Shown piece by piece: positions 42,531-49,990 of a stretch of DNA of 64,000 bases. A program made the translations under genes and the position numbers. This DNA comes from Arthrobacter sp. Bz4 (GTDB taxonomy: Bacteria; Actinomycetota; Actinomycetes; Actinomycetales; Micrococcaceae). Numbering within the stretch: position 1 is the stretch's first letter; every line of letters starts with the position of its first letter. Where the stretch lies: NCBI RefSeq assembly GCF_003075455.1, contig NZ_QDAE01000006.1:1-64000 (forward strand), written 5' to 3'. Under the pieces are notes generated by a model that was not told the origin of the DNA, ran no database searches, and worked only from the letters and a program-made list of their open reading frames with translations.

Positions 42531-44483
42531 TCACGGTGACGCCCTTGCGGCCAGTGCGGCAGCGATGCCGGGCACGCACGCCTCGTTCTGCAGGGAAGTG
42601 GTGTCACCCAGCGTTGTGTTCTCGAACAGTTGCGTCAGGAGTCGGCGCATGATCTTGCCGGACCGGGTCTTCGGGACGTCCGCGACGACGACGACGGCGG
42701 CCGGCTTGGCGATCGGCCCGATCACCGCCGCGACGTGGTCCCGCAAGACCCGGCTCACCTCCTCCGCCGCGTGCGCGCCGGCCCCGTGGGACGCAGCCAG
42801 CACCACGAAGGCGGCAATCGCATGGCCGGTCCGCGGATCGGAGACCGGACAGACGCCGGCCTCGACCACCCACGGGTGAGCAACCAGGGCCGATTCAATC
42901 TCGATGGTCGAGAGCCGGTGGCCTGACACGTTGAGCACATCGTCGACCCGGCCGAGGATCCAGGTGTCGCCGTCGTCGTCGTTCCTGGCCCCATCACCGG
43001 CCAGGAACCAGCCCTGGGCGGCGAACTTTCGCCAGTAGGAATCCAGGTAGCGCTGCGGGTCGCCCCAGACGGTGCGCGCCATCGCCGGTCCGGTGCGGTC
43101 CACGACGATCAGGCCCTGCTCACCGGTGGGTACCGGGTTTCCGGCGTCGTCGACAATCCGGGTGCTCACGCCGGGGAGGGCGCGGGAGGCAGAACCGGGC
43201 TTGAACGAGGGGTCAGTGGGGCGGGGAGAGAGGATGGTGGCGCCGGTTTCTGACTGCCACCAGGTGTCGACGACCGGTGCGGTGCCAGCCCCGAGGTGCT
43301 CCCTGAACCAGCGCCAGGCCTCGGGGTTGGTGGCCTCACCGACGGTGCCGAGGAGACGGATCGAGGACAGGTCGTAGCTGGCAGGCACGCCGTCCGGGAA
43401 CCAGCCCATCAGCGACCGGATCAGGGTGGGGGCCGTGTAATAGCTGGTCACCTTGTAACGCTGGATGATCTCGAAGTGCCGCCCCGGATGTGGGGTGTTG
43501 GGAGTGCCCTCGAAGATCACCTGGGTGGCGCCGTTGGAGAGCGGACCGTAGATCTCGTAGGTATGGGCGGTCACCCAGGCAAGGTCGGCGGTGCACCAGT
43601 GGACGTCCTGGTCCCGCTGCGACGGATCGGGGTTGCTGAACAGGTAGTCGAAACTCCACGACGCCTGGGTCAGGTACCCACCGGAGGTGTGCACCAGGCC
43701 TTTGGGCTTACCCGTGGTGCCGGAGGTGTACATGATGAACAGGGGAGTCTCGGCGTCGAACGCCTCGGCAGCGTGATGCGGGGCCGCGGCGCCGACTGCG
43801 TCATGCCACCAGACGTCCCGGCCCTCGGTCCACTCGATGTCGCTGCCGGTCCGGCGGATCACCAGAACATGTTCGATGCTGTTGGAACCGGACACGGCCT
43901 GATCGGCGTTGGTCTTGACCGGCACCGCTGCGCCGCGCCGGTACTGCCCGTCAGTTGTGACCAACAGTTTGGCGCCGGTGTCCTCAACCCGGAAGCGTAA
44001 GGCTTCAGCAGAGAATCCGCCGAACACCAGTGAGTGCACCGCCCCGATTCGCGCGCACGCCAGGGTGACCACAATCGTTTCCACGAGCACGGGTAGGTAG
44101 ATCACCACGCGGTCGCCCTTGCCGATCCCGAGGTTCAGCAAGGCGTTGGCTGCGCGTGACACCTCCTCCTGCAGGTCCGAGTAGGTGACCGTTCGCTGGT
44201 CCCCGGGCTCACCCTCGAAATGCAGTGCGACCTTGCTGCCCAGCCCGGCATCCACGTGCCGATCCACGCAGTTGTGGGCCACGTTGAGGCGGCCCCCCGC
44301 GAACCACTCGATCGCCGGGACGGTGAGCTGCCCGTCGGCGCCACCCGATACCGGCCGGGCTGGCTGAAAGCTGTGCGCCGTGGTCCATTCGGCAGCCCAG
44401 TCCAGCCGGCGCGCCTGCTGTTCCCAGAACGCCAGGCGGTCCGTCTCGGTCAGGGGGTCGGCCTCCTGAAGGCTCACGCCCAT
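42531..44483 (-). CDS. Acetyl-CoA synthetase-like AMP-forming ligase in the sulfur operon
   Basis: 650 residues of the ACS family. ATP-binding loop YTSGTTGKPKG (about 252-262), WTADLAWVTAHTYEIYGPL and DTWWQSETG for the acyl pocket, GRVDDVLNVSGHR, and the acetylation lysine in KTRSGKIMRR (near 610). It activates acetate or a short acid to the CoA ester. The ATG at 44483 is chosen; GTG 44498 is an alternative. It overlaps the permease gene upstream by 10 bases and so belongs to the SAM-controlled transporter operon. Confidence 0.85.
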   Translation of the reverse strand: MGVSLQEADPLTETDRLAFWEQQARRLDWAAEWTTAHSFQPARPVSGGADGQLTVPAIEWFAGGRLNVAHNCVDRHVDAGLGSKVALHFEGEPGDQRTVTYSDLQEEVSRAANALLNLGIGKGDRVVIYLPVLVETIVVTLACARIGAVHSLVFGGFSAEALRFRVEDTGAKLLVTTDGQYRRGAAVPVKTNADQAVSGSNSIEHVLVIRRTGSDIEWTEGRDVWWHDAVGAAAPHHAAEAFDAETPLFIMYTSGTTGKPKGLVHTSGGYLTQASWSFDYLFSNPDPSQRDQDVHWCTADLAWVTAHTYEIYGPLSNGATQVIFEGTPNTPHPGRHFEIIQRYKVTSYYTAPTLIRSLMGWFPDGVPASYDLSSIRLLGTVGEATNPEAWRWFREHLGAGTAPVVDTWWQSETGATILSPRPTDPSFKPGSASRALPGVSTRIVDDAGNPVPTGEQGLIVVDRTGPAMARTVWGDPQRYLDSYWRKFAAQGWFLAGDGARNDDDGDTWILGRVDDVLNVSGHRLSTIEIESALVAHPWVVEAGVCPVSDPRTGHAIAAFVVLAASHGAGAHAAEEVSRVLRDHVAAVIGPIAKPAAVVVVADVPKTRSGKIMRRLLTQLFENTTLGDTTSLQNEACVPGIAAALAARASP

Positions 44484-45388
44484 CGCCGGACCGCCCACTT
44501 CTCGGCGATCCCCAGGAGGGCATCGGTGGTTTTGCCGATGATCGCCAACAGGATGATCGCCAGGAAGATCCTGTCCACCCGTCCGTTGTTTTGTGAATCA
44601 CTCAACAGATATCCGAGCCCCAGCGAGGAGGCAATCAGTTCAGCCGCGACCAGGAACAGCCACGCCTGGGCGAGGCCCAACCGGAGACCGGAGAACACTG
44701 ATGGAATCACGGCCGGGAGTTGCACCGTGGTCAGCAGTTTGAAGCCCTTCAACCCGAACGCCCGGCCGGCCTCCACCAGGTTCCGGTCCACGTGCCGTAG
44801 CGCGAGGTACACGGTGGTGAAGACGGGGAAGAAGGCGCCAATGAGGATCAGCGTGATCTTTGAATCCTCGCCGATCTTCATCCACAGGATGAGCAGCGGC
44901 ACCCAGGCCAGGGACGGGACAGCACGCAAGGCGCCGATGGTGGGAGCGAGCAGCGCGTCCGCGATCCGGGACAGCCCGACGAGTGAGCCGATCGCGAGGC
45001 CCAGGGCGGCGCCGAAGGTGAAGCCCAGCAGTACCCGTTGGGTGGAGATGCCGATGTGGGTCCACAGCTCGCCGCGCTGGATCAGTTCGACTGCCGCATT
45101 GAGCACCGCCGCGGGCGGCGGCACCTGGACGGCGCTGAACAGGCCGGTGACGGAGTTCAGCTGCCAGACGGTGATGATCAGCCCGGGCAGGATCAGCCCG
45201 AGGAGCAGACGCACCCAGCCACGCCGCAGCGGGCCGGTCTGGGACCATCCATGTGCCGGTCCGCCCCGTTCGGGCGGCGGCTGGGTGGCGTCTGCCGTTG
45301 CCACGGTGGAGCCGGAGGCTTCCAGGGAAGTCTGGCTCACGCCCGTGACGCTGTTCCCGGTCACGTACGGATTCCCGATGTGGGTCAT
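44474..45388 (-). CDS. Sulfonate/taurine-type ABC transporter permease (SsuC-like)
   Basis: 304 residues. After a Ser/Thr/Pro-rich 65-residue cytoplasmic start come six transmembrane helices. The EAA loop is VEAGRAFGLKGFKLLTTVQLPAVIP, with the VPSLAWVPLLILWMKIGEDSK segment typical of SsuC/TauC permeases. The start overlaps the binding-protein stop by four bases. With the ATPase and lipoprotein genes it forms one importer, probably for aliphatic sulfonates or related organosulfur compounds. Confidence 0.88.
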   Translation of the reverse strand: MTHIGNPYVTGNSVTGVSQTSLEASGSTVATADATQPPPERGGPAHGWSQTGPLRRGWVRLLLGLILPGLIITVWQLNSVTGLFSAVQVPPPAAVLNAAVELIQRGELWTHIGISTQRVLLGFTFGAALGLAIGSLVGLSRIADALLAPTIGALRAVPSLAWVPLLILWMKIGEDSKITLILIGAFFPVFTTVYLALRHVDRNLVEAGRAFGLKGFKLLTTVQLPAVIPSVFSGLRLGLAQAWLFLVAAELIASSLGLGYLLSDSQNNGRVDRIFLAIILLAIIGKTTDALLGIAEKWAVRRWA

Positions 45389-46428
45389 GAGGAGGCCTCA
45401 ATCGCCGTGGGATCCGCGTTGCGTACCAGGGAGTCTTCAAAGAGGGTGTCGAGCGCTTCGTCAACCTGTTCCTGGCTGGAGACGTCACCGGATTCGACGA
45501 ACACCGGACCGATCTTCTCCAGCACAGCCCGCTGCGCGTCACCCGGGATGGGGTCAACGTCCAGGTTGGTGCGGTCGATGATGACCGCGTTGGCGATTTC
45601 GACGTCGATCCCTGCCACCTCGGCGAGGATCTTGGCCGTCTCTTCGGGGTTCTCGATGGCCCATTCGCGGGCCTTCTCGTAGGCGTTTACGACGGTCTGG
45701 GCCAGCTCGGGACTCTCCGCCAGGAAGTCTTCGGTGGCGTTGAGGAAGCCGTAGGTGTTGAAGTCGATGTCCCTGAAGAACAGGGTGGCCCCATCCTGTT
45801 CGGCCGAGGCCATGATCGGGTCGAGGCCCGACCAGGCGTCCACCGATCCGTTGGCGAGGGCGGCCCGGCCGTCGGCGTGCTGCAGGTTCTGCACCGTGAC
45901 CTCGGAGGGATCGACGCCGCCGGCCTCGAGCGCCTGCAGAAGGAAGAAGTAGGGGTCGGTGCCCTTCGTGGCGGCGATCGATTTGCCCCGCAGGTCCTCG
46001 ATCTCCTGGATGTCCGAGTCAGCGTTCGTGACCAGCGCCGACCATTCCGGCTGGGAGTAGATGTCGATCGTCTTGATCGGGGAGCCGTTGGATCGGGCGA
46101 GCAAGGCAGCGGAACCGGCGGTGGAACCCACGTCGATGGCTCCGGCGCGCAACGCCTCGTTCGCCTTGTTGGACCCGGCGGACTGGATCCAGTTGACGGT
46201 GACGTTTTCATCCGCCAACTCGTCCTCCAGCCACCCCTGTTCCTTGATCACCAGGGACAGCGGGTTGTAGGTGGCGAAGTCAATGTTCAGTTCGCCGCCC
46301 GCGGGGGCGGCCGCGCCGTCGGCGTCCTCACCGGCCATGCATCCCGTCAAGGCGAGGGAGGCGACGGCGGCCAGTGACGCGGCGCCCAGAAAGGTGCGGC
46401 GGGGGTGGGGTGCTGGTTGGCGGTTCAT
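45385..46428 (-). CDS. Sulfonate-type ABC transporter substrate-binding lipoprotein (SsuA-like)
   Basis: 347 residues. The signal carries a twin-arginine (HPRRTFLGA) and a lipobox LTGC with Cys30, so it is a Tat-exported lipoprotein. The mature part is the NMT1/SsuA fold: INFATYNPLSLVI-like start, AGAIDVGSTAGSAAL, GTDPYFFLLQAL and VDAWSGLDPIMA. The ATG at 46428 follows AAGGA. The gap of 137 bases to the ATPase gene upstream holds no gene. Confidence 0.88.
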   Translation of the reverse strand: MNRQPAPHPRRTFLGAASLAAVASLALTGCMAGEDADGAAAPAGGELNIDFATYNPLSLVIKEQGWLEDELADENVTVNWIQSAGSNKANEALRAGAIDVGSTAGSAALLARSNGSPIKTIDIYSQPEWSALVTNADSDIQEIEDLRGKSIAATKGTDPYFFLLQALEAGGVDPSEVTVQNLQHADGRAALANGSVDAWSGLDPIMASAEQDGATLFFRDIDFNTYGFLNATEDFLAESPELAQTVVNAYEKAREWAIENPEETAKILAEVAGIDVEIANAVIIDRTNLDVDPIPGDAQRAVLEKIGPVFVESGDVSSQEQVDEALDTLFEDSLVRNADPTAIEASS

Positions 46429-46565
46429 GAGTGTCCTTCGGTGAGACGGGTCGTCTGAGACGAGTTGGGTGAGACGAACAAAAGGGTGGGTACGGTGTGA
46501 CACAGCGCGCAGGCCGTGCAGGGGTGGGTGAAAAGAGAAACCCGGAGGGCAGGGGAAGGTGCGGC

Positions 46566-47375
46566 CTAGTGGCCGGTGACTCCCAGGGAGGCGAGCAAGG
46601 AGCTGCGCATTCGGCCGAGGTCGGCCGCGTTGCGGTCGCGGGGGCGGTCGCCGGGGACGGTGAGAACCTCGGTGATGGTGGCGCCCGGCAGGTTGCCGTC
46701 GGTGCCCAGGACGATGATGCGGTCTGCCAGTTGCAGCGCCTCGTCGACGTCGTGAGTGACCAGTAGCACGGTGGTGGGTTGGGCTCGGTGGATGTCGAGC
46801 AGGAGATCCTGCATCTTGATCCGGGTGAGAGCATCAAGGGCGCCGAACGGCTCGTCGAGGAGGAGTACGCCGGGGTTGCGGGCCAGGGCACGTGCCAATG
46901 AGGCTCGCTGTGCCATTCCGCCGGAGACTTCCCGCGGACGGTGCTTGGCGAACGAAGCAAGCTCGACCAGTTGCAGCAGCTCGGCTACTTTGGCTTTACC
47001 CACGCTGGCACTCGACGCCTTGGGCAGACCAATGGCGACGTTGGCCTGCAGGGTGTGCCAGGGCAGCAGCCGGGGTTCCTGAAAGGCGACGGCGCATCGT
47101 TCGTCGATGCCGTGTACCTCGGTGCCGTCAATCAGGACGGACCCGGCGTTGAGGGAGTCCAACCCGGCGGCAGCCCGCAACAGGGTGGATTTGCCGCAGC
47201 CGCTCGGGCCGAGGATGGCGAGGACCTCGCCGGCGTGCACTTCGAAGTTGATGTCCCGCAGGACGGTCCGCCGATCGGAGGCGGCACCGAAGCTTCGGCC
47301 GAGGCCGGCGAAGGTGACGTTGAGTGCCTGTTTGGTGGGCGCAGTGGTTGACTGTGGTGATGCCAGAACGGTCAT
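46566..47375 (-). CDS. Sulfonate-type ABC transporter ATPase (SsuB-like)
   Basis: 269 residues. Walker A GPSGCGKST (56-64), Q-loop FQEPRLLPW, signature VSGGMAQRASLARAL, Walker B VLLLDEPFGALD, D-loop and H-loop LLVTHDVDEAL are all present. FQEPRLLPW is the SsuB/TauB form. First gene of the four-gene SAM-controlled operon; its GGAG ribosome site overlaps the P1 stem of the riboswitch in front. Confidence 0.92.
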   Translation of the reverse strand: MTVLASPQSTTAPTKQALNVTFAGLGRSFGAASDRRTVLRDINFEVHAGEVLAILGPSGCGKSTLLRAAAGLDSLNAGSVLIDGTEVHGIDERCAVAFQEPRLLPWHTLQANVAIGLPKASSASVGKAKVAELLQLVELASFAKHRPREVSGGMAQRASLARALARNPGVLLLDEPFGALDALTRIKMQDLLLDIHRAQPTTVLLVTHDVDEALQLADRIIVLGTDGNLPGATITEVLTVPGDRPRDRNAADLGRMRSSLLASLGVTGH

Positions 47376-47385
47376 AGGATTAACT

Positions 47386-47514
47386 CCATCGGTCCTGGCG
47401 GTAGCACCCTACTGTCACCGGTTGGCCGCTGCACTTACGTGCTGCAGATGGTCAGCCGGATGGCCAGGGTTGCTGCGGCTTCATCGATCCAGGTCTCTCA
47501 GCCGCTCGGGATGG
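47386..47514 (-). promoter_or_regulatory. SAM riboswitch (SAM-I clan) controlling the sulfonate transporter operon
   Basis: Related to the element at 42343-42441: it shares GACCATCCCGAGCGG and CCGCAGCAACCCTGGCCA exactly and has GGTGCTA at the end of P3. P1 is again CCATC (plus-strand 47510-47514 as GATGG) with GATGG (plus 47386-47390). That strand runs into the ATPase Shine-Dalgarno GGAG. The P3 arm is about 30 bases longer and contains an extra CTGCAGCACGTAAGTGCAG hairpin. Confidence 0.86.
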
Positions 47515-47600
47515 TCAAGCACTACTAAACTCCTGTGCACGGGTTCTCCGCAAGTGTTGGCGTAACAATCCGACCGATTACAGCGAAAGGGCACACCACC

Positions 47601-48017
47601 ATGGCACACAGCAACGATCCTGAAGTGATCCGCACGCTCCTCACAACTCCCGCCCGCTGGGCGGTGGTCGGACTCTCCAACAACCCCCGGCGCGCGGCGC
47701 TCGGAGTCTCACGGTTCCTGATCGACCACCTGGGGATGGAGGTGATCCCCGTCAGTCTCAAGGGCGACGACGTCCATGGGCGCACCGGCTATCGGCGACT
47801 GGCGGATATCCCCGGGACCATCGACGTCGTCGACTGCTTTGTGAACTCCTCAAAGGTGGGAGCGGTGGTGGATCAGGCCATCGAGGTGGGCGCGAAAGCG
47901 GTCTGGCTCCAGCTAGGGGTCATCGACGAGGCGGCCGCTGACCGCGCGCGGGCGGCGGGGCTCGACGTCGTCATGAACACCTGCCCGGCCATCGAAGCGC
48001 CACGCCTCGCCCGCTGA
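47601..48017 (+). CDS. CoA-binding (YccU-type) protein
   Basis: 138 residues: WAVVGLSNNPRRAALGVSRFLIDHLGMEVIPV at the N terminus, DVVDCFVNSSK in the middle and KAVWLQLGVIDEAAADRARAAGLDVVMNTCPAIE at the end. It is a compact paralogue of the metY-linked gene at 39357-39860. It is read away from the sulfur operon, starting about 87 bases from the riboswitch, so the two promoters are back to back. The ATG at 47601 lies behind AAAGGG. Confidence 0.85.
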   Translation: MAHSNDPEVIRTLLTTPARWAVVGLSNNPRRAALGVSRFLIDHLGMEVIPVSLKGDDVHGRTGYRRLADIPGTIDVVDCFVNSSKVGAVVDQAIEVGAKAVWLQLGVIDEAAADRARAAGLDVVMNTCPAIEAPRLAR

Positions 48018-48030
48018 CGACGGCGGCAGA

Positions 48031-48858
48031 CTACATCTTCTGGTAGCGGGACCGGATCACCATGAACACACCGTAGGCGATCAGACCAACGGCGACGACC
48101 CCCAGAATCCAGGCGCCGTACGGCTGATCCTGCAGGGACTTCAAGGCCCCGTCCAGGCCGGTGGATTCTTCCGGGTTGTTCTTGACCGTTGCCACGATGA
48201 ACAGCAGGCCCAACACCAGCAGCGCCACTCCCTTGGCGATGTAACCGACCATGCCGAGCCGGATGACCGCGGTCCTGGCGCCGTGGCCGGGCAACCCGGA
48301 CAGGTTCTTGGTGAAGTGTCTGGTGGCCCCGCTGTAGACGAAGTACCCGCCAACCACCATCACACCCGCCCCGACCGCCATCAGCAGGACCGAACCCGCC
48401 GGGTTGGACATGAGGGAGGCGCTCAGATTCTGGGTGCTTTCGCTGCTGTCGCTGCTGCCGCCCGACGCATAGGTGGCGAACGTTCCGCCGATGACACCGT
48501 AGGTGATCGCCTTGGCGCCGTTCTTCGCGCGGAATTTGAGCTTGTCGGAGTCCTTCATGCCGCGGGCCCCGAAGAAGACTTCGCTGAGCATAAAGAGGGC
48601 AAGCGCAATCGATCCGATGGCGCAAGCCCAGAGGAGCATGGCGCCGCCGGGGCCGTCGCCGAGCGCGCTGATCGCACCGCTTTGGTCGGCACTGCCGGAT
48701 CCTCCCAGGGCCACCCGGAGGGCAATGACGCCGATCAGAAGGTGCAACAGGCCGGCAGCGATGTAGCCGGCGCGTGCCGCGATCTCGAAGGCCTTGGAAT
48801 CCGATACGTCCTCGGCCGTGTCCACTGCCTTATCAGCCTGGCGTTTTGCCTCGCCCAT
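48031..48858 (-). CDS. DUF1206 membrane protein
   Basis: 275 residues with six transmembrane helices in three pairs. Each pair begins with an R-x-G-Y-I/A-A/G pattern (ARAGYIAAGLLHLLIG, RAKNGAKAITYGVIGG, RLGMVGYIAKGVALLVLG), the internal triplication of DUF1206. The ATG at 48858 follows AGGAG. Function unknown; the family is common in actinobacteria. Confidence 0.87.
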   Translation of the reverse strand: MGEAKRQADKAVDTAEDVSDSKAFEIAARAGYIAAGLLHLLIGVIALRVALGGSGSADQSGAISALGDGPGGAMLLWACAIGSIALALFMLSEVFFGARGMKDSDKLKFRAKNGAKAITYGVIGGTFATYASGGSSDSSESTQNLSASLMSNPAGSVLLMAVGAGVMVVGGYFVYSGATRHFTKNLSGLPGHGARTAVIRLGMVGYIAKGVALLVLGLLFIVATVKNNPEESTGLDGALKSLQDQPYGAWILGVVAVGLIAYGVFMVIRSRYQKM

Positions 48859-48918
48859 GGTGCGCTCCTGCGGTTGGTTTTCTCCTATCCTGCCATCCTT
48901 TGGCAGTAAGCTCGGCCC

Positions 48919-49314
48919 ATGGATCCAGTTGTTCTGCGGGAGTTTTGCCTGGCACTGCCGGGTGCCTTCGAGGACTTTCCCTTCGGGCCCGCAGCGTCGG
49001 TGTTCAAAGTGAGGGCGGCGGGCGGTGCTGCAAAGATGTTTGCCTTGTCCGACCTCTCCGCTCCCAACTTGTCGGTCAGCCTGAAATGCGAGCCGCAGCT
49101 TGCCGAACAGCTGAGGGCCGCGCACCCGGAGATTGTTGGGGCCTACCACCTCAATAAGACCCACTGGAACGGGGTTTCATGCACCGGGAACCTTCCGGAT
49201 GCGATGATCCGCGACATGATTGAGGATTCCTACGATCTGGTGGTGGCCTCCTTGCCGGCACGGGATCGCGAAACGCTCGGCTGGAGCAGATTGGCAGCAG
49301 ATGGTAAAACCTGA
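48919..49314 (+). CDS. MmcQ/YjbR family protein
   Basis: 131 residues. The start LREFCLALPGAFEDFPFGP, the KMFAL strand, SLKCEPQLAEQLRAAHPEIVGAYHLNKTHWNGV and the end LPDAMIRDMIEDSYDLVVASL are the YjbR DNA-binding-like fold (MmcQ family). The biological role is not known. It overlaps the next gene by 14 bases. Confidence 0.88.
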   Translation: MDPVVLREFCLALPGAFEDFPFGPAASVFKVRAAGGAAKMFALSDLSAPNLSVSLKCEPQLAEQLRAAHPEIVGAYHLNKTHWNGVSCTGNLPDAMIRDMIEDSYDLVVASLPARDRETLGWSRLAADGKT

Positions 49315-49828
49315 TTTCACGTATGAGCCGCTCGGGCTGAGCCAGCGGAACGAATCCCCGCCCGGGTACCGGGTGGTGGACCGGCGGGTCCGGGTCGGAA
49401 CCGGGTATGCGGCCTACGCCCGGCTCGCTGATGGGATTCTGTCCTGGCAGCTGCATCGGGGCGCCGGGTTGAGGGTTCCGCCGGGCCAGGGACGGGCTGC
49501 GGTTGGCCGGGACGTGGTTCCCACCTTCGGCGTCGGCCCGCTGCGGCTGCCAGCACCGTGCCGGGTGGTGTGGACCGAGGAACCGGTCGAGGACGACGGC
49601 GGGGCCCAGCGTGCCGGTTTTGGGTACGGTACGCTGCCGGGCCACCCGGAACGGGGTGAGGAAGCGTTTATGGCTATCCTCGATCCGGACGGTGCCGTCT
49701 ACTTCGAGGTGTTCGCCTTCAGCCAGCACGCCAACTGGTTTTTCAAACTGGGCGCACCGGTCGCCCGGTTATCTCAGGAGTTCGTTACCCGCCGGTACCT
49801 TTCCACCGCGCAGCGGCTGGCCAGCTAG
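49301..49828 (+). CDS. DUF1990 family protein
   Basis: 175 residues. FTYEPLGLSQRNESPPGYRVVDRRVRVGTG at the start, the AGFGYGTLPGHPERGEEAF motif and FSQHANWFFKLGAPVARLSQEFVTRRYL at the end are the DUF1990 domain, a START-like fold also seen in plants. The start at the ATG 49301 overlaps the YjbR gene, suggesting coupling. Function unknown. Confidence 0.87.
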   Translation: MVKPDFTYEPLGLSQRNESPPGYRVVDRRVRVGTGYAAYARLADGILSWQLHRGAGLRVPPGQGRAAVGRDVVPTFGVGPLRLPAPCRVVWTEEPVEDDGGAQRAGFGYGTLPGHPERGEEAFMAILDPDGAVYFEVFAFSQHANWFFKLGAPVARLSQEFVTRRYLSTAQRLAS

Positions 49829-49840
49829 CTTCCGGGCCCC

Positions 49841-49891
49841 CGAATCGCTGGCGTCCAAATCCGCTAGCGCCCCGAATCCGCTAGCGCCCCC
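49841..49891. repeat. Short 17-base tandem repeat
   Basis: Two nearly identical units, aatccgctagcgccccg (49858-49874) and aatccgctagcgccccc (49875-49891), plus a degenerate third copy in front (49841-49857). It sits directly after the DUF1990 stop and just before the terminator hairpin. Confidence 0.7.
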
Positions 49892-49904
49892 GATCCCTGC
49901 AAAC

Positions 49905-49962
49905 GCCCCAGATATCGGCGGACGCCCCTGAAATATCGGGGGCGTTCGCCGTTTTGTGGGGC
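49905..49962. terminator. Large hairpin between convergent DUF1990 and purL genes
   Basis: GGCGGACGCCCC (49917-49928) pairs with GGGGCGTTCGCC (49939-49950) with one G-T, followed by GTTTTGT. An outer GCCCCA/TGGGGC stem encloses it. It is the likely terminator of the plus-strand genes, with purL ending 29 bases further on. Confidence 0.7.
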
Positions 49963-49990
49963 GACTGCCGGGATCGGGCGCGGTGGACGG

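Noticed and set aside
46429-46565. GAGACG repeats between transporter genes as an operator
   Set aside because: Short, irregular GTGAGACG/CTGAGACG copies; not clearly above chance in this composition.
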